Shown here: positions 53,115-63,893 of the stretch, in pieces
Position numbering within the stretch: the first letter of the stretch is position 1
Layout of the letters: the number at the start of each line of letters is the position of its first letter
Assembly: GCA_963971575.1 (NCBI GenBank)
Contig: OZ020612.1
Span: forward strand, 35,567,916 to 35,631,915
Origin: Liopterus haemorrhoidalis
Lineage: Eukaryota; Arthropoda; Insecta; Coleoptera; Dytiscidae
Length of the DNA stretch: 64,000 bases
Direction of reading: 5' to 3'
Program-made: the position numbers and the translations under genes
The notes under the pieces: generated by a model
Told to the model about the DNA's origin: nothing
Database searches by the model: none
Seen by the model: the letters and a program-made list of their open reading frames with translations, nothing else

Positions 53115-54005
53115 AATATAAATGTCTTCTTCTTCTTTGGGCACTATCAATCAGGATGAATTTTGGCCTCACTCACATAAGCCCTCCATCTCGATCTATT
53201 CATTGTCAAGTCTTGCCAAGTACCCTGTATACCAATACTTGCCAAATCTTCGGTTAGCTGATCTCTTCATCTCTTGCGAGGTCTTTCCACTGGTCGACGG
53301 GTATTCAATCTTCCTTCCCATATCTTCCTAACCATTCTACTCTCCATCATCCTCATAACGTGTCCTATCCACTGTAATCGTCTGCCTCAAGTTCTTAGGT
53401 GATACTTGGCCTTGAGCACAGTTCTCAGATATTTTTGTTCTTACGGATTCTCCATTCACCATTAATTTAAATGGGACCAAAGATTCTGCGTAATATTTTA
53501 TTTTCGAAAACTATGAGGTGTTGTCGATCTCGCTTTGTTTATCTTGGTGCTCCTCGAGAAGAGTTTCGATGGAAGATACGATGCATTAGCAGGTTTAATA
53601 CTATTCGTAATTTCCTGCTTTATCATATTCACCTGATTTATCATGGTGCCCAGGTATTTGAAAGTAGAAACTCTCTCAAAAGTGTTGTCATTAATTTTTA
53701 AATCGGTCATGTTCTCATGACTGCGTCTATTAACAATCAGATACTGGGTTTTTTCATTACTGATGATGAGTCCTACTTTACGAGCTTCAACATCAATAAG
53801 GTTAATAAGGTATATTACGTCTTCAACCTTCTTACTGGAGTCAAACAAGGAGACGCCACCTCACCTTTGCTGTTCAACTTCGTGCTGGAAATGATGCTAC
53901 AAAAAGCCCAAGATACCAACCAACGTGGTCTAGAGCTCAATGGGTACCACAAGATTTTAGGGTATGCAGATGACCTGGATATTATTTATGTATGTAGATA
54001 TATTT
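53115..54005 (-). mobile_element. RTE/Jockey-like LINE fragment with 5' inversion
   Basis: 53831 down to 53115 (minus) encodes the region after the RT core: VEDVIYLINLIDVEARKVGL, then NEKTQYLIV, FERVSTFKYLGT and, in broken frames, a C-terminus ending near a (GAA)n tail (53122-53135 complement). 53832-54005 encodes on the plus strand the piece that should precede it: TGVKQGDATSPLLFNFVLE and KILGYADDLDII. So the 5' part is inverted relative to the 3' part, the classic result of twin priming. It is inserted in hAT copy 2. Confidence 0.8.
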
Positions 54006-54112
54006 AGCTAATTTAATGCAATTTTAAATTATAAATGAGATTTTATATTCAGTTTTTTTATTAAAAATTTTTAGATCAATGTCCCAGCGCCACTATGTCT
54101 CAGCCGCCACTA

Positions 54113-54240
54113 ATTTCAAGTATTTTTACAATTTCAATTATTTTACAACCTTAGTTACCATTATTAGATTTTACAAATAATCACGTACTTTTTGTTCACT
54201 TTAGAAATTATCTTTACCCCAAAGAGGTCATAAACCATCT
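54113..54240 (+). repeat. Dispersed repeat (family R), right part
   Basis: Continues 50747-50847 after the hAT; matches 20905-20965 (TATTTTTACA.TT, CAAATAATCACGTACTTTTT). Confidence 0.6.
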
Positions 54241-55095
54241 AAGATTGGTATTTTTATTCAAAATCTTGCAGACACAATCATCCCACACTAATATCCAAAC
54301 GATCTGTACTTTCTAGACGACCCTTGTAGATTTAAGAAATCATCTAAATCTGATGAGAGATCTAAGATTGTATAATTTTATAATATTTTAGACAAAAATT
54401 TTGTTGAGTCATAGAATAATAAATATTTTTAACAATAATAAGATAACAATATGACAAAAATATTATAATTTTATAGCACAGTGATTTGGATTTTACGATT
54501 ATAAATTATAGTGCTATAAATTACAAAATTTTACATAATTTCCCTATTAAGGAATTTTATGGGATATTGAGAAAATTCTTGGTATTATACATCTGTCATC
54601 AATGTCGCCAACGGTGAGATATTGATGGTATTTAGATAGAGAAGAGGCAGTTAAATGGACCATTTGTTTTCAATCCAGTCTACAGCTGACGCTTGTAATA
54701 TACCAATGAGTTTCATTTATAATCAAATTAAGGCTTGATTACTATCATCTATTTCAATTAATATGGTAAAATGATCACAAAGTATGATCCGAAACTAGAA
54801 ATTTAATACCTGTTTTTCAGCGTCAGCGTTCTTCAGATCAATATTGGACAGATGCCTTCCATCCATTGATCCACTGCTGTCAGTCGTCAGCTATTTTGGT
54901 CCAACGCTTTCCAGTACGGGCACAGAATTTTTCGAAAAACGTCTTATCCGTTTGCAAATGAGTACCTGCATCTCTGAATTACAGAATATTAATTCAACAT
55001 GCAGCGTACTTCGGAGGGTACGTAAAGCCAGCGGTATCGGCTATTGCAAAAGGTAGTCCTCAGGTTATGCCAGAGAGCGTTAGTCGTAACCTAAA
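54241..55095. other. No confident feature
   Basis: AT-rich to about 54800. 54844-55056 has a 70-codon frame of more balanced composition that I do not recognise; it may be a retroelement scrap. Confidence 0.35.
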
Positions 55096-55099
55096 AATC

Positions 55100-55392
55100 T
55101 CTGACAACTACACATGTCCTATTTAGATTATCCAGATCCAGCTGTTTGAGCAGATTTGTAAGTGACGATATGAGAATTTCTTAATAATATCTACGAAAAC
55201 CAAAAATCACAGAAAACATAGGAATATTCATTTTACGTTAATTTCAATACTTTCATAATAAAAGGTAGATTATAAGTTGTATAAAGCATAAGATATTTTG
55301 CGAAATGATTATTTTGTGTTTATTGAATTTTCATTTCACTGGTGTTTCAGAGGGGTACATGCCCCAAGTGCCCCCTCTGATTACGGCCCTGT
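55100..55392 (-). repeat. Family T scrap and hAT end related to 28190-28543
   Basis: ATATCTACGAAAACCAAAAAT, CAGAAAACA.AGGAATAT and TTGAATTTTCATTTCA match 28340-28500 in order, ending in CCCCCTCTGATTACGGCCCTG, a hAT-type terminus (complement CAGGGCCGTAATCAG). The other end was not located. Confidence 0.5.
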
Positions 55393-55529
55393 ATATATAC
55401 ATATGTTGGCAGGGCCGGCGGAGTGGGTGTGCGAGCGGTTCGATGGCACAGGCGGCGAGGCCCCAACACCAAAACCATTGTATGGCACGCGCGGCGAGGC
55501 CCCAATACCAAAACCATTGTGTGAGATAA

Positions 55530-57390
55530 GGTGGGAATGCAGATTAGAATCTGTCAGAGCATTGCGCTATCAAATGCGGGAATTTTTAAATGCACTCAAA
55601 GAGTTGTCTCCAACTGTATCTGATAATAATATAAAAACAGAAATCAATTCCATACGAGGTCTGTTCAAAAAGTATCGCGAATTTCGATTATAAATTAATT
55701 TCAAAGATATATTCGATTTTCGATTTTTTTGTGGCGTTATGTTGGTACTCATGTCTCTCACTTATGCCGACAAGTTCGGCCATTTTGAATGTTCAGTTAA
55801 TTTTTGACAGTTGCTTTGCTTGCACGTGTTTTGGCTCGTCTTCGATTTTTGCCTATACCAAAAAATGGATCAAAGTATCTGTATCAAATTTTGTGTGAAA
55901 AACAAAATTAAGAGCGGATGCATTGCGATTGTTGACTGTGGCATATGCTGAAGCTACCTTGGACCGAAGCAACGTTTATCGGTGGTACAAAATGTTCTCA
56001 GAGGGCCGATAAGATGTGAACGACGAAGAGCGTGCCGGACGCCCGAGCACGGCAACAACAGACGAAAACATTGATGAATTGAAGAAAATAGTATTGGCCA
56101 ATCGTCGAATCACCGTTAGAGAAGTTGCTGAGGACCTAAACATATCGATTGGCTCGTGCCATTCGTTTTTTATCAATGATTTGGGCATGAGACGGTCCTT
56201 TCCCACACATCGTTGCTTGTGCGCGAATTTTTGGCCAAAAACAACACACTAATAATACCGCAGCCACCGTATTCCCCAGATCTGGCCCCCTGTGTCTTTC
56301 TTGTTCCCGGAACTGAAGAGGCCCATGAAAGGAAGACGCTACGCTACGAGTGAGGAGATAAACACGGCATCGAGGAGGAGCGGAACAAGATCACAAAAAA
56401 TGATTTTTTCAAGTGCTTCGAGGATTAGAAAAAACGTTGGCACAAGTGTATAGTATTTGGTGGGGATTACTTTGAAGGGGACAAAATAGATATTCATGAA
56501 TAAATAAATAATTTTTGAAAAAACACAAAATTCGCGATACTTTTTGAACAGACCTCGTATATGCACATATTGATTCATTTGAATTTATTTTAAGCCTGGT
56601 TATTTGGTATGAACTTATGTCCAAAGTAAACATAGTAAGTAAAACATTGCAAAATGAAAAAACACCAATAGATGTGGCAACAAAACACATTAAAGAATTG
56701 TTAGAATTTTTTGTTATCAAACAGCTAAAAATTTATCAAATGAGCTTGAAATCGAAATAAAATTTAAAGATGTACGTGTGTGTCGCAAACGACGATTCTT
56801 CGATTATGAAAGTCCTGACGAGTCTGACGTAAGTGACAAGAAAGATCATTTTAAAATACATTTTTTTTTTTTGTTATTATTGGTGTTGCTTTACAATTTA
56901 TAAAAAACCTTTCGAATTATATGAAGATATCGAAAAATCATTTGGTTTTCTTTACAACATGAAAATTTTACGCGAAATGACAGAAAGAGACATGTTGCAA
57001 ATCAATATATGCGAAATTAAATACAGATACTGATGAAACAGATTTATATACCGAATTATTTATATTGCGGCATATTGTGCCAGAGGAGTATTCTCCACTT
57101 AATATCCTGAAATATTTAATCACAAATAATTTGACTGAAACCAAAAACGCAAAAACCAAAATGTAATTATTGCATACTAAATTTTATTGACCAACCCTGT
57201 TACGGTTGCAACAGCAGAGAGATCATTCTCTAAATTGAAATTAATAAAGAAACATACGGTCCTCCATGTCTCAAGAGCGCCTAACATCGCTCGCCGTTAT
57301 TTCAGTTGAACATGAAATCGGAAAGAATATTAATTACGATAATGTAATAGATAATTTTGTAAATAAGCATCAGATTAAAACAATTGTAAA
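55530..57390 (+). pseudogene. ZMYM1-like hAT transposase, decayed, split by mariner
   Basis: Before the mariner: RWECRLESVRALRYQMREF and NALKELSPTVSDNNIKTEIN. After it, in several frames: SKVNIVSKTLQNEKTPIDVA, a frameshifted KSFGFLYNMKILREM stretch, and finally NPVTVATAERSFSKLKLIKK with LTSLAVISVEHEIGKNI, the hAT C-terminal dimerisation region. This order matches zinc finger MYM-type 1-like transposase-derived proteins (TTF/DUF4371 type). The N-terminal TTF finger is missing and stops are frequent. Confidence 0.75.
55655..56557 (+). mobile_element. Mariner deletion derivative (903 bp)
   Basis: Perfect or near-perfect inverted ends (CGAGGTCTGTTCAAAAAGTA at the left, the same on the complement at the right, continuing TCGCGAATTT) are flanked by TA at 55653-55654 and 56558-56559. 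The transposase keeps the N-terminal part (NVYRWYKMFSEGR-like, ERAGRPSTATTDENIDELKK, ITVREVAEDLNISIGSCHS) and then jumps to PPYSPDLAPCVF, the third catalytic block. The first two catalytic Asp are gone. Confidence 0.87.
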
Positions 57391-57643
57391 TTTTGGTAAA
57401 ATTTACAATTGTTTTAATTTTTATTTTTTATTATAAATCAGTACTAATGTATTGGATCTTGTTTCTTACATATAGAAAAAACTATATTTTTTTATATAAT
57501 ATTTATATGAACGCATAAAAATTAAAGCATTAAATAAATAACCATGTGTCAATTTTGTAAATACCTATAATTTTTATATTTGAGAGGGGCTCCATTTCTT
57601 TATTTTGCACTGGGCCTCACATAGCGCCGGCCCTGTACGTTGG

Positions 57644-58515
57644 CGCAGTTATCTGCTCTCGAACGTATCAAATATTTATGTTAGATTATTTTAAACAGGC
57701 GCGCATCCAGGGTTTTTTCTGGGGGGTGTCAGAAGCCAAATGTTTTTCTTCGGGAAGCTCAGAAGTAATCATTTTGTGCGGCGGGGGGGGGGCGTAAATT
57801 AAAAGACAACTGTATCCCTTAAAAGCGTGTATTTTTAGTATTTTGGGGGATACGCGCCTTATTTAAAATATGTAAATTGTGAGAGAATATTTTGTTTCCA
57901 TAAAATAAAGGATTTTTATTTTTCATTTACTATTATTTGGTCATAATGTCTAGGATACAAAATATTTAAACATATGCATAGCAACCGGACGTAATCAGCG
58001 GGAGTAATGGTTCCATAACGCTCGCTCATTAGCTCATTACGCCCTCATTTTTTTTTCCTTTTTAATAAAAAATATATCGAATAAATAATCACTAACTTTA
58101 TTTTAGTACTTACAAACTTCAGTACTTACTAAAATAAATAAATCAATAACCTTTCGTATTCAAATATGTAAAACATGTTTAATTTACCAATTCTTGAAAA
58201 TACGCCAACAGTACAGCACGGCCGGCACCTTATTTTTTGTTTGCCATAGTCTAAAGGTTTCATATTATTTTTCATATTTATGTTTTGATTTAGTTGGCAA
58301 TAACCTTTTTGTTGCTTTTTGTGCATTTATGTTGATATATTCGGGCAATTAAACAAAGTCAATTGTTTTTTTTTTTTTTTCTATAAATGAATGTTTATTG
58401 TCATAGGCTACCAGATCTGTTAATTTTAACTTTTTTTTTATGTGAAGGCAGGTACCGATAAATATCTGCTAATTTTTACTTTTTATTTTATTTGAAGTGA
58501 AAAATAAAATCTTGT
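57644..58515. other. Intergenic stretch with hAT-like ends
   Basis: GCGCGCATCCAGGGTTTTTT (about 57700) followed by GGGGGGTGTCAG resembles the terminus of a hAT MITE such as 32594-32938. A G-run lies near 57782. Otherwise AT-rich with no frame. Confidence 0.4.
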
Positions 58516-58642
58516 ATGCACCAAGAGTGTTACTAAGATGATTACGGCCATCGAGCGACATCCACCCTTCGGGTCAGACACCCTCGTGTTGCATTACGCC
58601 ACTCTCCGGGCGTAATCATCTTAGTAACACCCTTGGTGCATA
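58516..58642. repeat. 127-bp hairpin: 32-bp arms, GC-rich loop
   Basis: TATGCACCAAGAGTGTTACT...GATTACG (58516-58547) is inverted at 58611-58642 with one mismatch. The 63-base loop is GC-rich (CCACCCTTCGGGTCAGACAC) in an AT-rich region and ends in a further short inverted pair. It is probably a MITE, but no TSD was found. Confidence 0.75.
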
Positions 58643-59225
58643 AATAGCCTCATTAGTGTAGAATAATGGATTTAACACAAAATATTAGTTTGTGCCTCAT
58701 GACAAGATTAATATTAAGGAAACCTAGTATTTAATTATTGTTATTAATTATTAGCTATGTTAAGTAATATAATAAAATAACTTGTGTATGTATTTTTTTT
58801 TTTTTTCTGGGAAATAAATAAATAAATAAATATTTTAATTGATAACAGTAAACTAAAATCCTACAACAAAAACAAAACTACATTACAGCTTGTGTTCAAA
58901 TAGTTCTCCATTGTTATTAATGCATTTTCTTTAGTATGTCTCAACACTTATTCATAAATCTTTCATTTAAATATTCTTGCGTACTGTTTGAAATAAGTGG
59001 TGGTGCACCGTCCTGCTGAAATCAGATATATAATTGAAGAGAAAATTTTTGTTTTCACAGCTATCTACAGTGATTATTTTGATAGACAAAAAACAGTTTT
59101 CTAAATTTTTCATATTATTTACGAAAATAAAATAGAACTTTTTTGTGTGGTTGAATAGCAAAAAAAAAACTGTATTCAAAGTTATCATAACCTGCTAAAA
59201 AAATTGACCCGAATATCTTGAAACT
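58643..59225. other. No feature recognised
   Basis: AT-rich sequence with T-runs; no frame or element. Confidence 0.4.
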
Positions 59226-59226
59226 G

Positions 59227-60029
59227 GTAGGGGAAGCCGGGGCATAACGGGCTTCCGGGATATAACGGGTTCACCTTTTTTTGGCTTCCCTTCGCCACTG
59301 GTTTTTAATAACAAGCCCTGTCATCAGAGGTAGGTTGAGATTTTTGAACATTTTACAACAATAGCAATTGCTTTCAAAAACATTTGTAAATTCGTAGAAT
59401 ATTCTTTCTGTCTCCCTGGATCTAATGCCCCCGTCGAACGAATATTTTCATTGGTGAATAATAAATGGACGAATGAAAAAAACCCAGTTAAAAGTAAGCA
59501 CATTAGAAGCGTGTATATCCGTCAAATACAGCTTTCAAATGAACTGTATGGAATTAAAAAATAAATTCTACAGAAAAGTATCAAAATTAATGTAATTTAA
59601 ATTTTTACAATGTGTGTGTATGTGTAATAATTAATAGTGTTTAAAATTTAGTGTATATGTATGCGTATATGTATGCGTTTATGTATGCGTTGTTGTATTC
59701 TACTATTTTCGTAATAAATGTTATAAACTTATAAATTTTATAAGGTATTTTTTTTATTTTCTTCGATATGTCCTTTATTTTCCTAAAAGAAATATAGTCA
59801 CCGTAATCATACCCCAACCGTGCTCATTTTGCCCCGGTGCCGGGGGAAGCTTCTTTTTATATAGTCATAAAATTTTATTTTTGTATTTTTCTAAGTTTTT
59901 TTACTGTCTGTAATAATTAAACAATAGATCATGTTACGAATAAAAGTATTTCGAAATTTTTTACGATTGTCCTTAAGATTTTATTAAAGATAATCCTTAA
60001 GGTGCCCGTTATGTCCCGGCTTCCCCTAC
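59227..60029 (+). mobile_element. hAT-like element (about 800 bp) with a transposase C-terminus
   Basis: The ends GTAGGGGAAGCCGGGGCATA and (complement) GTAGGGGAAGCCGGGACATA, continuing ACGGGC on both sides, are nearly identical inverted repeats. No convincing TSD is seen. The inside carries a hAT dimerisation domain (59395-59565). Confidence 0.72.
59395..59565 (+). pseudogene. hAT transposase C-terminal dimerisation fragment
   Basis: The plus strand reads FSLPGSNAPVERIFSLVNNK, then WTNEKNPVKSKHIRSVYIR, the conserved hAT C-terminal (hATC) motif: small residue, NA.VER.FS, then a basic stretch. About 57 codons are open; the rest of the transposase is absent. Confidence 0.72.
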
Positions 60030-60600
60030 GCCAGGGGTTCTTAAACTTATTTAGTCCGAGGACCCCCTCTTGAACAACATTTTTTTTTTGCGGACCCCAT
60101 CCCAACCCTAGGCATTTTATATGTAAGGGCAGTAATGTTAGATCCCTGTTTTTAACAAGTTATTTGGGACATCCTGTATATATATTTAATTTTGAAATTG
60201 ATATGCATACTAAATTTTGCTGTGCCAGATGTTTTATGAACTGGCCTTCACTAAAACTTTTTTTTTATTTCATGTGACTGTGAAAAATAATATAAATGTC
60301 CGGAAGTAGTAATTTATTGCTTTGTTAAATGTTCTATATAACAACATTTTTCGCTGATGTATAACAATAAATTAACTCAAGTCGGAAAATGCATAATTCT
60401 GTGTATCTCCTTATTCAACCAGTAACAATTTACTTTCTCCTAGAACATGTAACAACTTTTCAGGAAAATATGCAATTGCTGTCAAGAAACACACGAAAAT
60501 GTTGCATTTTAAATCGAGACGTTGTGGACGAATTCCTGTGAAATATTTGGAATCGTAGTAAATGGCTTCCGCTTTAAAGTAAATGACATAATGTGTTAAT
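60030..60600. other. hAT-like terminus and AT-rich sequence
   Basis: CCAGGGGTTCTTAAACTTAT at 60031 with GGACCCC blocks to 60105 is the look of a hAT end (CAGGGGTTCTTAAAC); the partner was not found. The rest is AT-rich. Confidence 0.45.
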
Positions 60601-60607
60601 TAAATTA

Positions 60608-61240
60608 TATTGCATTTTAACTTCCATTCGCATCTCAAATATGGCATTATTCATTGGGGTCAATCAGCTGGATGGAATAGAGTTTTCGTGTTACAAAAAT
60701 CTGCAATACGAATCCTAGATTCACTAAATTTCAGAGACTCTTGTAGAGAATCTTTCAAAAATTTGAACATATTGACAGTCCCTGCAGAATATATCCTCTC
60801 CCTTGTCATTCTGGTGTATAAAAATAGAAATTTATTCCCGTTAAGCGACAATCACTCTCACGATACAAGAAACAGAAATCTACTTGTTCCACAGGCTCAT
60901 AATACATCTGGTTACCAAAAAGGAGCATATTTTAACTGCTGTAAATACATTAATTCACTTCCTGAGAACCTTAAAAAGGTCGAAAATATGCAAAGTTTCA
61001 AATTTCAAGTAAAACGCCACCTATTACAAAATACCATCTATTTTTTATATTTTTTTTTATATTTTTATATTTTTTTGTATTTTTGTAATATTGTATAATA
61101 TGATCAATGTTTATGATTTATAAATAAAATTTCTGTATGACATGATTTTCATATATAGTGTTACACTATTGTATATTGTACTCTTTTGTAATGTCTGTAT
61201 ATGGAAAATACAAATATAAACTAAACTAAACTAAACTAAC
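60608..61240 (+). pseudogene. Jockey/CR1-like LINE, well-preserved 5'-truncated 3' end
   Basis: An open frame of about 160 codons encodes the C-terminal domain after the RT: HSHLKYGIIHWGQSAGWNRV, LQKSAIRIL, RESFKNLNILTVPAEYILSL, HDTRNRNLLVP and a basic end. It is followed by a short 3' UTR and a tail of (CTAAA)n (61222-61240), the kind of simple repeat that ends such LINEs. The frame has no stops, so the insertion is younger than the other LINE pieces here. The RT core and endonuclease were never copied. Confidence 0.85.
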
Positions 61241-61344
61241 AAATAACTGAAATTTCATAGCAGTTTACGTTTGTAATTTGTCAGATATCGTTTCTTGCGA
61301 CTCTTTTGCAAAGAAATTTAACAAGATTTCTCCATCTGGTTATG

Positions 61345-62048
61345 TTTTTAGGGTTTTGTAGGTATGACCAAAAAACCTCGTCATTTTGTCGTCTGTCTAT
61401 GTGTGTCAGTTCGGTAAAAATTGTAGCCAAACGGCTAAACCTAGAGAGTTGAAATTTGGCATTCTTATACAACTCTTTGACCCACACATACGAAAAATAC
61501 TAAAACATCTAAAACACTTATCAGTAGGGTGTCAAATGAAAGCCCTTAGTACGTGGATTATCGATCAAAATTTTATTTTTGCAAAATAAATTATATTGAT
61601 GCGATTTTTGCCAAAATTGTGCAAAAAAATTTTTGTCCCACACCTGTAGCCCAGATGGTTTAAACTAAAAATCTGAAAAAAATCTAAGTAATGTACATTT
61701 GTGTGAACCGGAATAGTGTAACAGGAATTTTTTTATCAGATTATGTTTTCGGAAAATAACGCATTTACTGTGGTTTTTCTTGACCATGTAAAATATTTAA
61801 TAACTTATGTAACAAAGTAAACCAGCATGCTTTCATGGTATAATGGTTGGCGCTCTCGCGTTGCAATTTGCAAACTAGAGTTCCGGTCTCGAGACAATTT
61901 TATTTTTTCTGTATTTTTTTGCATTTTTTATTTTTTTTAAATTATTTTTTCAAAATTCTAATTATATTTGTGCAAATGTTGCATTCAATTTTTAAAAGCG
62001 TAAATTTAATAACCAGTGGAAATTGTTGAAATTGAATACACGAAATCA
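61345..62048 (+). repeat. Family T copy, 3'-truncated, with tRNA-like segment
   Basis: Starts AGGGTTTTGTAGGTATGACC, then CCAAACGGCTAAACCTAGAG, AACTCTTTGACCCACACAT and the TTTTCGGAAAATAACGCA segment, as in 40768-41711 and 48211-49264. It lacks the GTCT run and part of the segment after TAAAACA. Similarity ends near ACACGAAATCAGAGGGGCGG, a sequence shared with 48961-48981. Confidence 0.72.
61826..61898 (+). ncRNA. tRNA-like segment in family T copy
   Basis: An A-box TGGTATAATGG (61836-61846, full match to TRGYNNANNGG) and a B-box-like GTTCCGGTCTC (61880-61890) are 44 bases apart, as in 48725-48805. The A-box context resembles tRNA-Asp. Anticodon-arm pairing TTGCAA..TTGCAA is palindromic. Followed by ATTTTATTTTTTCTG. 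Confidence 0.58.
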
Positions 62049-62059
62049 GAGGGGCGGAG

Positions 62060-63335
62060 CAGAAAGGCGTATATCGTCCGCTTAGCTTAGATATAGTACC
62101 AGATACATAAAAGTGGATATGGTTATCATCCCTGTTTTATTTTACATATCTAATCCTTTGGCCTTTTTAGGTGTCAAACTGTGTTGAAGGTTGAGTTTGT
62201 GTCAAAATTGGTGATTTTTTGGTTAGAGGTTAGAGCCAAAGCTCTATACCTCTTTTTTCAGCTTCAACATTTTGTTTTTCATTCCATTTTTTTTTTCCTG
62301 CATTTTTTGTTTGTGTTCCCTTTTTTTGACTCATTTTACTCCTAAAACCTCCCTGAACTTTTGTTTTAATGCTATATTTGAATTTTATTTTAAAAATATT
62401 ATAATTTAATGGAGAGTTTCCCAATCTTTTTATCGCACGTCCGCCTACATACGAAAAATTCCCTTCCGATCCCCAAATAAAATGCTTTAGTTAGTAAGTC
62501 ATACATAAATAATAAAAAACCTTGTTACAAAAAAATTATTGGTTACAAAAATAAATCTGCATAAATATAATTAAATAAATAAATAAATATGTTAGTCAAT
62601 CAGTAACCATATATTTCAATTAAAATCACACTTCAGTACTTCAATGAGACAATTGTGACAGATGAATAACCACAAGTTTTTTATGTCAAATTGCTTAATT
62701 TTATACTTAAATCGCCTCTTTTGGATATATTCAGCCTGTTTCCACTCTTTCTTAACAAATTAATCATGTCGGTAAATCCAGCTTCAACAAAATAAGAACC
62801 ACGGAACCTTATTCACAATTTTTCCACAATTATTTTCAATTGTAGATATTTATTTCGTATTTTAAAATTTTCCCATATCTGCTGCATATCCATTAAAGTT
62901 GAATATACATATATTTGATTATAAATCTAGCATTTGAATATTAATAATGAATAATATTGATGGATGTAGCTGTTATCTCTTGATGTAATATTTTGACAAT
63001 ACAGAAGAAACACAAAACACACTGGGTTAAAATTCCACAAAATCAATTTATTAAATACTTAATATATATATATTTCGGCAAAAGAATGAAACGATACAAA
63101 GAATGTTGACAAGTTTTAAACTAAATGTTATAAATTAATAATTAATACTATTACAATTATTGAATACGAAAAAATAACTATCGACACCTTGGTATATATC
63201 GACCTCAGCTTCAAACCAACTGATCCCGGGGGGGTTGATATCGACCCCGTTGGGAACCTCTGCTTCTGCTTTGATATTACGACTGACTGTAAACAATTTA
63301 TGTTTTGTAATATGGTCAGTAAATATATTATTATT
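62060..63335. other. AT-rich intergenic stretch
   Basis: No gene recognised. 62230-62424 has a lysine-rich frame on the minus strand that is only A/T-biased sequence. AGAGTTTCCCAATCTTTTT near 62412 may be an old hAT end. GTTGATATCGACCCCGTTGG near 63235-63255 is a GC-richer island of unknown nature. Confidence 0.4.
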
Positions 63336-63342
63336 ATTATCA

Positions 63343-63893
63343 GAGCCGTAACTACCATTTCTTGGGCCTTGTGCAAGGTTGCAAAAAAAGTGCTAAAAAA
63401 TAATCCACAGCCTGACTTGGGCCCTCTTAAAGATTTTCCAGTCCCCTTGCGTCCTGTACCCTGTTCCTGTGCACCTGTTGCGCCTACTTAGTTACAACAT
63501 TGATTATTATTACCCCCCTACAGGTGCGCACACACGAGGGGAGCTCACGGGCTAGAGACCCCCCCCCCCAGCGAAAAACATGTAGTTTTAGTTATTTTAG
63601 GAACACGTTTGATTTCTAGAACTCGTGAGCGCTTTTTTTGGTCAACACTTGTATTTTGGATGGTAAAGTGTTTTTGATCAGCATTTGTTACCGGGGGGGG
63701 GGGGGGGCAAAATGTGCTCTTGCCCCCCAGAATTGCTTGGAGAAAAAGTAATTTTAGAAGTGAAGACCCTTTTTTTAGGTCACTTGAATTTTCATGTGTA
63801 CACGATAAAAAAAATTCAAATATTTCCTGGGCCCACCAAATTTTACTCGAAAATTTCTTGCCCCCCAGATTTTAAGAGCTAGCGCCGCCACTG
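63343..63893. repeat. hAT-type termini, element boundaries unclear
   Basis: CAGAGCCGTAACTACCATTT (63343) and AGCTAGCGCCGCCACTG (ending 63893) look like opposite hAT ends, but the flanking 8-mers do not match. They may belong to two elements that inserted next to each other. C- and G-runs (63561-63571 and 63692-63706) lie between. No transposase. Confidence 0.4.

Larger units (their letters stand above)
50848..54112 (-). mobile_element. hAT-type non-autonomous element, copy 2, with two nested insertions
   Basis: It begins CAGTAGCGGCTG and ends CAGCCGCCACTA, with a perfect 8-bp TSD ATTTCAAG (50840-50847 and 54113-54120). It is copy 1 (14529-15644) in opposite orientation. Nested inside are the IS630-Tc1-like copy 2 (51196-52378) and a 5'-inverted LINE (about 53115-54005). 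Removing these leaves about 1.2 kb, as expected from copy 1. Confidence 0.87.
55410..57635 (+). mobile_element. hAT transposon, ZMYM1-like, interrupted by a mariner
   Basis: The ends CAGGGCCGGCGGAGTG and (complement) CAGGGCCGGCGCTATG are flanked by TATGTTGG (55402-55409) and TACGTTGG (57636-57643), a 7-of-8 duplication. Near the left end is a 39-bp tandem duplication (CGAGGCCCCAA.ACCAAAAC). The coding remnant is at 55530-57390. A mariner deletion derivative entered at 55653-55654. Confidence 0.83.

Noticed and set aside
53717..54007. A plus-strand retroelement gene of its own
   Set aside because: Only its end carries RT motifs, and these are the inverted 5' part of the adjacent minus-strand LINE.
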